A stretch of 64,000 nt of DNA. Source: Pseudo-nitzschia pungens (Eukaryota > Bacillariophyta > Bacillariophyceae > Bacillariales > Bacillariaceae). The translations under genes were made by a program, and so were the position numbers. Each line of letters opens with the position of its first letter. Within the stretch, counting starts at the first letter, position 1. Shown here in pieces: positions 55,372 to 64,000 of the stretch. Location: the NCBI GenBank assembly GCA_037355855.1, contig CM074759.1, positions 4,464,001 to 4,528,000 on the forward strand. Direction: 5' to 3'. The notes under the pieces were generated by a model that was not told the DNA's origin, made no database searches, and saw only the letters and a list, made by a program, of their open reading frames with translations.

Positions 55372-55566
55372 TGCCGTGCACCAGAATACAGTCACGAGTA
55401 CACGCGGGACTGGATTAAGGATAAGGATAAAAGAAAACAATCGGCGAGCCGATGGAATCGCTGATTGCCAAAGGGCTCTTAGAACTGTAGCATATAGACT
55501 AACTGATAGAGCTCACAATTTGCATATCACTACTATTCTAATCACTAGTAGACCCGGGGTATGGCA
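55372..55566 (+). repeat. Ty3-2 3' LTR (195 bp)
   Basis: Identical by eye to 12223-12417 and followed by the duplicated ACGCC (55567-55571). The preceding purine-rich ATGGAGGAGTA is the likely polypurine tract. Confidence 0.92.
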
Positions 55567-56067
55567 ACGCCCACTGCCAACGGCATCATGGAATGTTCTC
55601 ACAAAACCATCGGCCAAGTCATTTGTACTCTCATTAACCTCAAACCTCCATCATCCACCAAACAAGCCGCTTCACTCGTTGACGAAGCTCTCGCCACCGC
55701 CATGCACGCTCTTCGCTGCAATCCTGTCTCCACTCTCGGTAACTTCTCCCCCGGAGCACTCGTTTTCAATCGTGACATGCTCCTCAACATCCCCCTCCAC
55801 GCCGACATCCTCACTCTAACCAAACACCGCCAAGCCCAAATCGACTCTCGTCTCCTTCGTGCCAATCGCATAAATTCATCTAACAAGTTCACTGTTGGAC
55901 AACACGTCTTTGTCACCAAACACGATCGCAACAAACTCGATTTGGTCCGCACCGGCCCCTATCCCATCCTACAAGTTCACACCAACAACACTGTCACCAT
56001 CCAACACGGCCTCGAACATGAACACATCAACATTCATAATCTTATTCCTTGCAAAACAAAATCATAA
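55567..56067 (+). pseudogene. Ty3-1 integrase, C-terminal part
   Basis: Resumes the frame interrupted at 12222: TPTANGIMECSHKTIGQ provides the third catalytic acid (E), followed by the core end (ALATAMHALRCNP, SPGALVFNRDMLLNIP) and a C-terminal chromodomain-less tail (FTVGQHVFVTKHDRNKLDLVRTGPYPILQ, INIHNLIPCKTKS). Stop at 56065-56067. It is separated from its N-terminal half by the whole nested stack. Confidence 0.85.
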
Positions 56068-56097
56068 GATTTTCTTGGTGTGGAAGACTGAACAACG

Positions 56098-56336
56098 CAC
56101 AGACACTCGATTCATGACTCCCTGATTCATTCACGAGTATCAGTCATTATTCAATCGTACGAATTGATCATCCTTCTCCTTGAAGTTCTGATACAATTCC
56201 GACCGTTAGACGAAGTCAGTCTTCTTAAGTATTTTCACAAATAGATAAATTCATCGAACCTACAAGTTTCTCAATTGAGTCCTTTTGGTTCTAAAACTCA
56301 ATAGCACACAATTTTACAATCAGCGTAGTTCATATT
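56098..56336 (+). repeat. Ty3-1 3' LTR
   Basis: 239 bp aligned to 7752-7990 with about three substitutions. Host sequence starts at about 56337. Confidence 0.85.
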
Positions 56337-56741
56337 CTAATATTTATATTACATTGAATAAGACTCCACACACATTAAATTTTGACGCGCCACCCAAAAA
56401 ACATAAATTCTATTGTATTAAGATTACCGTCCAGAGGAAATCGTCTGGACAGAGATATATAACTGGTAAAAGATTCCAAGCGGAATTTCAAAATCCAAAA
56501 TCGAGTCACTCAACGCATCTCAGTCACTCAACGCATCATCGAAACATGTGTTTTGGGTTTTGATGTTATGCGTTTTTTTTCGCCAAGTGAGAGTATTTTT
56601 GTCCATGATTTGCTCTTTTAACCCATTTGCCACAGTCCGTATTGCCATTGTTGTTGCTCCTTTTGCTGTTTTATTACAACTCTTCTATCAATCATCCAAT
56701 AAAGATTCAATTCAACAACCACACTGAGTCAACCATCCACT
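56337..56741. other. Host DNA upstream of the DUF6818-like gene
   Basis: No gene. It contains a hairpin GTCCAGA...TCTGGAC (56429-56450), the 15-mer GTCACTCAACGCATC twice (about 56505 and 56522) and a T8 run. A promoter presumably lies here; none was identified. Confidence 0.4.
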
Positions 56742-57731
56742 ATGACAAACGCTGTTGTCGCTGCAGCCATCCATTCAGAGGCACTGGTTTTTCGACGAGC
56801 ATGCAAATCATGCAAATCCTGCGGTTGTGAAATCGAAGATGTCCAGACTGTATCACAAATCCCGAAACTGATAACAATAAACAGCATGGCGCGATCCCAA
56901 GGAAGAGGCCGGAGAGCTGGCTCTGGCAATTACACTGAGCCAGAACTCAGACACATATTTGCTGTGTTGAGGGAAGTCTGTCCAATTGGTTCAGAGGAGT
57001 GGCAACAGGTTGCTAATAAACACACCAAAAAATTCTCTGGACGAGATGCACATTCCCTCCGTAGGAAGTTGTACAGCTTACAGAGGATGCAAGCTCCAAC
57101 TGGTGATCCATTCTGTCCATGGTATGTCACAGAGGAGGCCAAGGAGATTAAGCATTTGATTGGTCTAAAGGCAGAACTTGGGGATGCTGAAGATGACATC
57201 TTGGATCTCGAAACTGGATAATACACCCGGCGCGCCACTCTTGCCACCACTGAAGAGGATGGGGACCCGGTGCCTACTCCTCCCCCCCTTGGTCGACCCT
57301 CCCAGCTAACACTCGACGATGATGATGATGAGGATGTTGAAGAAGATGCGCCGGTTATTTTAACGCCAGTGGTGAATAACAATTCCTTTGCTGCCACTAG
57401 CAACACGGCTAGTACCCCTTCCAGTGTTACTACTCGTGGCTTGGCATCGATGTGCGCTAAGAGAGCCTACAGAAGAAATCCAGATCCACAAGAAGTCCTG
57501 GAAGTCTTGAAAAACTCTGTACAGTTGCAGAAAGAAGCTCTTGCCGATGCCCAGGATCATAGAAAAATGATGTTGCTGGAAACCATCCAAAGTTGTATCC
57601 AAGGTGCTGTGGAGTTTTCTAGGAACATCGTGTCAGCAAACAGCAACAACAACAGTGTAAGCTCTAGAAAGAAGAGAAAGAGAGGACCTACTGCTGGTGG
57701 TAGTGACAGCAACGACGATTCTCTGTTGTAA
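56742..57731 (+). pseudogene. SANT/Myb-like DUF6818-type protein split by one in-frame TAA
   Basis: One reading frame runs from ATG 56742 to TAA 57729-57731 except for TAA at 57219-57221, giving 159 + 169 codons. Residues ~62-140 (GNYTEPELRHIFAVL, CPIGSEEWQQVA, GRDAHSLRRKLYSLQ, GDPFCPWYVTEEAKEIKHLI) resemble the DUF6818 domain, a SANT-like DNA-binding module common in oomycetes, fungi and diatoms and often found near transposons. After the stop, the frame keeps protein-like composition: an acidic run (DDDDDEDVEEDAP), a helical QEVLEVLKNSVQLQKEALADAQD segment and a basic KKRKRG tail that could be a nuclear signal. A second start, MARSQGRGRRAG (56886), may be the real one. A recent pseudogene, a truncated product or readthrough all fit. 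Confidence 0.55.
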
Positions 57732-57875
57732 TCGATTCGATTTTGATTAGTAGTAGTTCCAGTATTTCCTTTAGTGCAATCTGCTCCTTTAGTGCAAGTG
57801 ACTATTTATTTCTTCGACTGTACATTTAATCAATACTGTAGACTTAATCGATACTAATTATGGTTGAAGTACTCA
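57732..57875. other. Short spacer up to LINE-d
   Basis: AT-rich 3' flank of the preceding gene, with TCGAT/ATCGAT words and the repeated phrase TCCTTTAGTGCAA. The LINE-d 5' end (CAATTTTGCGCC) starts at 57876. The 3' end of LINE-d is not seen, so no target duplication can be tested. Confidence 0.5.
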
Positions 57876-58963
57876 CAATTTTGCGCCGCGCGATTTTGTC
57901 CGACATTCCGATGTTCCAGTACTTAAAACATGTAGATTTCTACACAACTTTCCCCTTTGATATCTCCCTCACTTCTAAAGCTCCAACAACAACACCCAAG
58001 TACTACACCTATTAACAGAGACCTCGCCTATTTGATTCTGCCCTTAGTTTGGTTGATCCTTGCTCCCTTTGGTTGCTTTGGTTGCATTCATCATTGTCAA
58101 CCGGTCGATTCAGCAACAAGCACAAAGGACACATAATTTTCTACAGCAATTCCAGTTCCTACTTGCTGATCCCTAGTAAGTCTTTACAAGTACTATCAAG
58201 CTCGCTTGCTTCCCTGGACCCTAAGTGTTCGAGAGCCTCTTGATCCCTAAGTGTTTTTGCAATTAAGCAACCCCAGGTTGAACTTCAAGTTCGACACTGT
58301 TTTCAAGACACAAGCCTCCCCCTTGTCCCTAGGTGTCTCTACTACAGCCCTTGTTTTCAAGCAAGCAACCTCTCTGTTCCCTAAGTGTCTCGCTCAAGGT
58401 CCCTGTTTTCAAGCCAATTGCCCCTGATTACTGTTTCCTCTTATAAGCACTCGCGAGTTTGAACTTAAAGTTCCCTCCTGAGCCTTTTAAGTGTACCCTA
58501 CCATTGATATCCCCCGGTCCCTAAGTGTTTCTACTAAAGCCCATGTTTTCAAGCTATTAGCTTCCCTGGTGGGCTGCTGTTTTGCATTTCAAATCCTATC
58601 CGATTCGAATTTGCAAGCCTACGGTACACGATTTGCAGTAGTTGAAAATTGTTCAAATTTGCACAATTTTGACTCGATTCCAGCTCCTAGTGTGAGACAA
58701 ATTTTGCTCAATTTTGAGCAAAAAATTTTTGAGTTCCCTGGTGACTTTTGTGGGTGTGCTCCACTATATTTTTTGAGCTCCCCAGGGACCTTTTGCTTGT
58801 CCAGACCAAGGTTGCCCTTGTTGTTGCTGCTGTACCCTGTTTCCAGGCTACCCCCAGCTGTACCTCTACATACAAGCAAATACCAGGCACAACACTGACG
58901 ACAACACTGACAGCCTACAAGCGTACAAGCCAACACGCCTATTACGCAACTCCCAGACCCACT
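57876..58963 (+). promoter_or_regulatory. LINE-d 5'UTR
   Basis: 5' terminus CAATTTTGCGCCGCGCGATT, then GTCCGACATTCCGATGTTCC and the conserved ACACAACTTTCCCCTTTGATATCTC. Repeated CCCTAAGTGT words, CTTATAAGCACTCGCGAG (58440-58457; the same palindromes as in the minus-strand copies, one changed) and the TTGCCCTTGTTGTTGCTGCTG block (58812-58832) follow. It is shorter than in LINE-a and LINE-b and has no minisatellite. Confidence 0.6.
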
Positions 58964-60524
58964 ATGCCTCCCCCCCGCCAGCTTCCAGGCGCAAAAGGCC
59001 TCCCTTGGCTTCCACTCCTTCAAACAAGCGCGCCTTTGTGGGGACTCCTTCCTGCTGACCGCCTGCTGGCTCCTCCACTCAGGCCACTCCTTCTCCCCCT
59101 CCAGCCAGAGATTCCCCCCAGCCAGCCTCCCCTTCTGATGATGATATATCCTTCACTTCTGCTGTGTCTCCTGGTGAGCTTGATGATGTTGTCATGAGCA
59201 CTAAGCAGTTAGGCACTGGGCAGTCCGGCACTGGGTAGTCAGACACTGGGCAGTCAGGCAGTGAGCAGTCCGGCAGTGGGCAGTCAGGCACTGAACAGTC
59301 CGGCAATGGGCAGCCAGGCTCTGAGGAATCAGACTCTAAGCACCCTCCTTACAAGGTCTCTGGTTCCCATTCTAGTTTGAAACAAGTCCCTCTTGCATTT
59401 CTTTCTGACAAGACGTCTGCTTCCTCTTCACAGACAGCGCAAAATACTCTGCGCAAGAAAGCCCTGGCTGCTGCCAACAAGGCTCACTCAGACTCCTTCC
59501 TCTGGTGCTTCTATGGTAAGGGGCCTTATACTGGTTGTGCTTCCATTCCAACCCCTATCCAAGCTCTTTGCAAAACTCCAGCAGGATCCCGGCTATGGAC
59601 TGGGTGTCCAAGTCCCACTCACTTTTTCAGCAAGAAGGATGGGAATGACAAGAAATCCATCCACGATGTCTGTCAGTCTGCCATCCCTCCGGTTTATGCT
59701 CAAGCTTTTCCTGAGAACCCTGATTGGCACACTGCTTCCTTGGAGTCCCTGTTTTCCCTTCCTTCTCTTTGCTTTCAAGATTCTGCAGACTGGACCAAGC
59801 AACCTTCCGGCCATGCTCTGAAGAGATGTCTTATTGGTTTGGCCAAGATGTCACCTGAGTGTTTTGACACCTTGTACTGTGAAGGCAACCTTTTGCCGAG
59901 CACTGAAGGAAAAGTTTGGTTGGCAGCTAACCAAGTCCTTGGATCCCACTGGTATTTCAAGCAGAAGCCTCCTGCTCCTGCCCCCACAGCAGGGGGCGGT
60001 GCTTCCAGCTCCAGATCAGTATCCTTTCTTCCTGGTCTAGGAAGTGCTACAGTGTTGTCCTCTTCTGATGGGCATTTTCTCCAACGCCGCGGGGTCTACT
60101 CTAGTGATTCAAGGGCTCCAGTAGATGTCACTGAAGGTTCCAAGTGTTCTCACAGTTAATATGTTACACTTTCCCTTCCCCGGCTCATGTCTCAACACCC
60201 TGGGGAGCTGTATGATGAACTGCTTAAGTCTCTCAAGGAAGCCCTGGAATTGCTCTGGAAAGTTGACAAGCGCCTGGTGCTCTATGTTTTTCCTTCAAGA
60301 GCTAGGCTCAACCCCAAGGCCAAGCCTGTCACCAAGCTGTGGTCTACCCTCCCCAACAGAAAAACCTTGGAATTGTATGTCGCTCGGCTGTGGCTTTGCA
60401 GCAGAACTGCTCCCCATTTAAGGTTCTTTGTTGGGCACAGCGTTTCCTTGCAGACCCTCCTGTCCACAGCTTTGCTTCAGAGACTCAGGGATCCTGAGAT
60501 GGACTTGAAGTATGATCACATCCA
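58964..60524 (+). pseudogene. LINE-d ORF1, N-terminal part
   Basis: ATG 58964 (MPPPRQ...) aligns with the LINE-c start but is out of frame after a one-base change in a C run; the correct phase then reads PASRRKRPPLASTPSNKRAF and stops at a TGA. The repeat region (59215-59345) contains a TAG. From 59377 the core is recognisable: SFLWCFYGKGPYTGCASIP, WTGCPSPTHFFSKKDGN, LYCEGNLLPSTEGKVWLAANQ. A TAA at 60157 replaces the Tyr of SSYVTLS; the frame resumes to YDHI, where NA-2 is inserted. Confidence 0.85.
60507..60524. repeat. Target-site duplication of NA-2, left copy
   Basis: GAAGTATGATCACATCCA, repeated exactly at 62546-62563. Removing NA-2 and one copy restores LKYDHIQAPVIVT. Confidence 0.95.
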
Positions 60525-62545
60525 CAATTTGCGCGAAGCGCATTTTGTCCGATGTTCCGATGTTCCAGTACTAAAAATACGTAGATTTCTACACAACTTT
60601 ACCATGCGATATCTCGCTCCCTTTTACACCCCCAATCACAACCCCAGGACCTACATGTATTAACCAAGACCTCCGCTCTTTGTTTCTGCTATCAGTTCAG
60701 TTGCTTGCTGCTTTGTTTCGGCTGCTTTGGTGCCTATTCACCATTGCCATGGTCGATCGGCAACAGCAGCAGCAGCAGCAAACCGACACATAATTTTCTA
60801 CAGCACTTCCAGTACAGATTCTACCGTACAGCAAAACCGACAACAACGTTGTATTTCTGCTTCGATCTGTTTCCCAGCTCCATTCCAAGGCCCTTAAGTA
60901 TATCTTATACTTAATGTTCTACACTGTTTCCAAGCTGCTTAAGTGATTCTCACTTAATGTTCTACATTCTTCGAAGTTCCTTGCTGAGTCCTCTTAAGTC
61001 TTTTCAAGTCGAAGTTCACGAACAGCCCCTTCCACTGTAGGAATCTTTTTTAAAAAAAAAAGAAATTCTGTCATCTGTTTTCAAGTCCATTGCCCTGCTG
61101 GACCCTAAGTGTTTTCACTTATGGTCCTACTGTTTCTTGACCCAAGCCCCAAAGCCGCTAAGTACAGTTTGCTTAAGGCTCCACCACCTACATAACCCTC
61201 TCAGGTGTACTGTATAAATGTCATCTGTTTCCAAGTCTACTGCCCTGATGGACCCTAAGTGTTTTCGCTTATGGTCCTACTGTTTCCTGACCCAAGCCCT
61301 AAAGCCACTAAGTACAGTTTGCTTAAGGCTCCCCTACCTACATATACCTCTCAGATGCATTCTTCAACTGTCATCTGTTTTCAAGTCTACTGCCCTGATG
61401 GACCATAAGTGTTTTCGCTTATGGTCCTACTGTTTCCTTACCCAAGCCCCAAAGCCGCTAAGTACAGCTTGCTTAAGGCTCTCCTACCTACATATACCTC
61501 TCAGATGCACACTTCAACTGTCATCTGTTTTCAAGTCTACTGCCCTGCTGGACCATAAGTGTTCTCACTTAAGGTCCTACTATTTCCTGACCCAAGCCCC
61601 AAAGCCGCTAAGTACAGCTTGCTTAAGGCTCTCCTACCTACATAACCCTCTCAGATGCACACTTCAACTGTCATCTGTTTTCAAGTCTACTGCCCTGATA
61701 GTCCATAATTGTTTTTGATTATGGACCTACTGTTTTTATGACCCAAGCCCCAAAGCTGCTAAGTACATGTTACTTAACGCACCACCACCTACATATACCC
61801 CTCCAGTTCACAGTACAGCAGAGACCTGTTTTCAAGCCTACAGCCCTGATGGTCCATAAGTGTTTTCACTTAAAGGCCCTGTTTCCAAGCTACTACAGGA
61901 GAGCAAGTTCAAGTTCGAACAGAAGGCCAGCTGTTACGAATTTGAATTTGGTAGTAGGCTCCACCGCCTCTACGTGTCTCCTACTACGAAGTTCGAACAG
62001 AAGGACAGCTGTTACGAATTTGGTAGTAGGCTCCGTACTATATGTACCATACAGTGGTTACGGGAATGTGTTTGGGGATGACTACTCGCATTACTGGTGA
62101 TGCTGCAATCCAGCATTCAGAGAGGAGTTTTGCTTTTGTACGCTGACCACTAGCATTACAGATACCATGTATCTAGTCAGGGTTTTGCTTGTGTCAGCTG
62201 ACCACTAGCATTACGGATGCTGCACACCAGCATTGGAGGGACAGTTTTGCTTGTGTCTTTCCCTTTCACGTTCTTGTTACCCCGTTTCCTGTACGCTTTG
62301 CAACAGCAGTGTCTGTTGTGCTCTGGACTGGTTCGTTTTTTTCCTGTTTCTTACCAAGGTTCGTTTGCAAAATAGCCGTCCTTACAACCTGGGGCCTATT
62401 CCCCATGGTTGAGGCGGCGCGTCGTTCTACAACTTGGGGCCTAACCTCTCTTCGATTGAGGCGACGATAAAGTCTGGTTACAGACTGAGTAGCTTTTAAC
62501 CACCTTCGGTGGATTTTCCTACTTAAATAAGTATATTATTATTAT
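60525..62545 (+). mobile_element. NA-2: second non-autonomous LINE-derived retroposon (2.02 kb)
   Basis: Same structure as NA-1: 5' start CAATTTGCGCGAAGCGCATTT, LINE-like 5' region, five 150-bp repeats, T-rich unique part, two 3' stem-loops (62471-62486 and 62500-62512) and a short TATTATTAT tail. The repeat section appears identical to that of NA-1 (the same 166-codon frame), while the first ~500 bp and the region 62050-62250 differ by small indels and substitutions. It sits in LINE-d in the sense orientation. Confidence 0.9.
61068..61885 (+). repeat. Five 150-bp tandem repeats with hairpins in NA-2
   Basis: Units start at 61068, 61218, 61368, 61518 and 61668, with a diverged part-unit after them. 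Offset from NA-1 is constant at 38,650 bp. The same hairpin variants occur in the same order as in NA-1, so the array was inherited as a block rather than expanded independently. Confidence 0.9.
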
Positions 62546-63690
62546 GAAGTATGATCACATCCAGGCTCCAGTTATTGTCACCTGTGGTTTCCTCCTTGGA
62601 TCTTACATGCAGAGTTTTGATCTTGATCACTACAATGCATTGCTTCAGACCCATCCCAGGTTTCAAGCCTTTCCTATTTCTGTTATCCGAAAGAACATCA
62701 GCCTGGACAACTCCAGAGCCCCTGATCCAAACCCTGTCTCAGCTGCTCATGTTCTTTGTGATGCCACCAAGAGAGCCCAAACTGTCAAGCTGCTCAAAGG
62801 TCAGTTCAACAGGTGCAAGCCTTCTGACATTGCATCCCTCCCTGATGGTAAATTCTACAAATTTATTGAGACAGCCACCAACCCATCTGACAGGCCCCTC
62901 CCTCCCTCCAAGCTCAAGACTGTGAAACAAGCCAAGTACCGCCAAGCCAAGTTTATTGCAAGCCATGAGACTGCTCCTGTTCTGGGTGTTGTTGATCTTG
63001 ATCTTCCTATTGATTTGGGACAGGGCTTGGGTTTGAAGACTTTGCGCCGAGTGTTAATGGGTATATGAATGCGTGACAATTGGTCCTGGCCCCTGTTCCT
63101 TTCAGTTGATACTAGCTCCTACCGGGGTGACATCCTTGCTTTGTACAACACCACCACCAAGGCTGAAGCCATGGCCATGCTGTCTTTCCTGCCTATTTTT
63201 TGGGAAGCACAGTATGGTTCCTGTGTTCAGCAGTGGTTCTCTTCTGAGTGCCTGACTGAAATGGAAGCCTTCCACTGGGATGAAACTGCCAAATGTGTTC
63301 TTGTGGAAACTGCTCCTGCTGCTGACCAGCGACAGGATGACTCTCTTCCGTTTTTTGGTGATGGTGATGTCAGGGATTGGGAACTTGTTGATGATGATTT
63401 GTCAGTTGACCTTGCTCCAGACCTTACCTTTGATCTGGATCTGCACTTTCAACTCCAGGCACGTGATGACAGTGGCGGTTGTGGCTATGATGATTCCCAA
63501 TCCATGGCTACTCTAGCCACTGGTACCTCTAACCTCACCGCTGCTCAGGCTACAAATACTCAGGGTTCTGCATATGGTGTTTCTCCCTCTACCTCTTTGC
63601 CTGGTGCTTCCCCTGCTGAGGCTCACGCTGACCAGCCTTTGGACAAGACTTGTGGTGGGGATGATGTGGCCGATACACAACAAGCCATGA
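62546..63690 (+). pseudogene. LINE-d ORF1, C-terminal part
   Basis: Continues after NA-2: KYDHIQAPVIVTCGFLLGSYMQSFDLDHYN, KFYKFIETATNPSDRPLPPSK, GVVDLDLPIDLGQGLGLKTLR. A TGA at 63066 stands where LINE-a to -c have Arg (GIRTRDNW). Then NWSWPLFLSVDTSSYRG, DDDLSVDLAPDLTFDLDLHF and a diverged Ala/Thr-rich end. The characteristic C-terminus FPSDHG and the overlapping ORF2 start are missing. Confidence 0.82.
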
Positions 63691-64000
63691 GCAAGGCGAT
63701 AGTTGTAGTACCGGCGGTAGTACTAGTAGTACACAGTTCTTCTGTGTACTAGCTCACAGCATAGTTCTTCGGTGCCTTAGCCCAGTCGCCGGACCGGCCT
63801 CCGACGCGGGTGTTGGGGTTGCTATCGGAGGCATGGGAGTGACTGAGTCGGTCGGCCTTTTTTCTACGGGCGTCAAAGCGATTGCTTGCTCAAAGGGTAC
63901 CGTACTCCAGCATGTCACCATGGCACGCTGCGTGTGGGGATGGCTCTCTTCCGTAGCCCATGTTCGGTTGCTTTTACACAGCCCATTCGAGTGCTTCCGG
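63691..64000. other. Unidentified sequence at the right edge
   Basis: GC-rich compared with the LINE. It has an inverted repeat around ACACAG-TTCTTC-TGTGT (about 63730-63746), TAGTACTAGTAGTAC words, and repeats GCCGGAC/GTCGG. No ORF or similarity to the rest of the window could be recognised. Confidence 0.3.

Larger units (their letters stand above)
12223..55566 (+). mobile_element. Ty3-2: Ty3/gypsy-type LTR retrotransposon nested in Ty3-1, itself split by LINEs
   Basis: Identical 195-bp LTRs (TGCC...GGCA) with a 5-bp duplication mark both ends of one insertion. Contents: 750-bp leader, gag, an abrupt junction where protease and most of RT are missing, RNase H and integrase. The integrase then appears twice: copy A breaks at 15949, copy B starts at about 54508, and they overlap by ~640 bp at ~90% identity. 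The ~38.5 kb between them is the LINE cluster. Confidence 0.85.
7752..56336 (+). mobile_element. Ty3-1: Ty3/gypsy-type LTR retrotransposon, host of the nested stack
   Basis: Two direct 239-bp LTRs (7752-7990 and 56098-56336) differ at only a few sites. They enclose gag, protease, RT, RNase H and integrase in Ty3 order. The integrase is split at 12222/55567 by Ty3-2. Its own length without the insertion is about 5.2 kb. The target duplication could not be resolved: the left flank ends CATATTTC and the right flank starts CTAATATTT. Pol contains stops and a frameshift, so it is not autonomous. Confidence 0.85.
57876..63690 (+). mobile_element. LINE-d: decayed LINE of the LINE-c subfamily, interrupted by NA-2
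   Basis: Full 5' terminus at 57876, 5'UTR to 58963, ORF1 in pieces to about 63690. ORF2 is not present in the window: after the acidic ORF1 tail the similarity stops, so the element is either truncated or joined to other sequence. NA-2 lies in ORF1. Nonsense codons of all three kinds and a frameshift show it is older than LINE-a to -c. Confidence 0.85.

Overview
The window looks like nuclear DNA of a diatom, probably a pennate one. This is inferred from an N-terminal signal sequence with an ASAF-like plastid-targeting motif (VDA|FFVP), a Copia-type Gag knuckle of the kind seen in diatom CoDi elements, Ty3 polyproteins with a YRDMW-type RT/RNase H boundary, and GTAC-rich intergenic DNA. No species is claimed. 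Only three non-transposon gene models are supported: a plastid-targeted NUMOD3-repeat protein (3723-5903, +), a ZMAT2/Snu23 splicing factor (6298-7272, -, convergent with the first), and a SANT/DUF6818-like protein split by one in-frame TAA (56742-57731, +).

Layout. 1-2000: remnants of an LTR element (Gag tail with zinc knuckle), a fossil LINE 5'UTR fragment and a ~420-bp inverted-repeat element. 2000-7750: the two convergent host genes, each with GTAC-rich upstream DNA. 7752-56336: one nested transposon stack. Ty3-1 (LTRs 7752-7990 and 56098-56336) is split in its integrase by Ty3-2 (identical 195-bp LTRs 12223-12417 and 55372-55566, TSD ACGCC). Ty3-2 is split in its integrase by LINE-a (15950-54507). 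LINE-a is split in its reverse transcriptase by LINE-b (19338-45545, 21-bp TSD). LINE-b carries two further insertions: a 2.05-kb non-autonomous LINE derivative NA-1 (21852-23902, opposite strand, 18-bp TSD) in ORF2, and a full-length LINE-c (30860-41555, 19-bp TSD) in its 5'UTR. 56337-57875: the DUF6818-like locus. 57876-about 63690: LINE-d (+), decayed, with a second NA copy (NA-2, 60525-62545, 18-bp TSD) in ORF1. 63691-64000: not identified.

The LINEs form one family: a long 5'UTR with palindromes and copy-specific minisatellites, an unusually large ORF1 (~1,070-1,080 aa) of unknown fold, and an ORF2 of ~1,970 aa with APE endonuclease, RT (FVDD), RNase H and a C-terminal CCHC finger. They end in two stem-loops and a (TTA)n tail. 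The NA elements keep the LINE 5' and 3' ends but neither ORF; their interior is five exact 150-bp repeats, each carrying a long hairpin. Other main points: Ty3-1 Gag and Pol lie in one frame separated by UGA-CUA, a known leaky-stop context; and Ty3-2 carries two ~10% divergent copies of its integrase on either side of the LINE cluster, which simple insertion does not explain.
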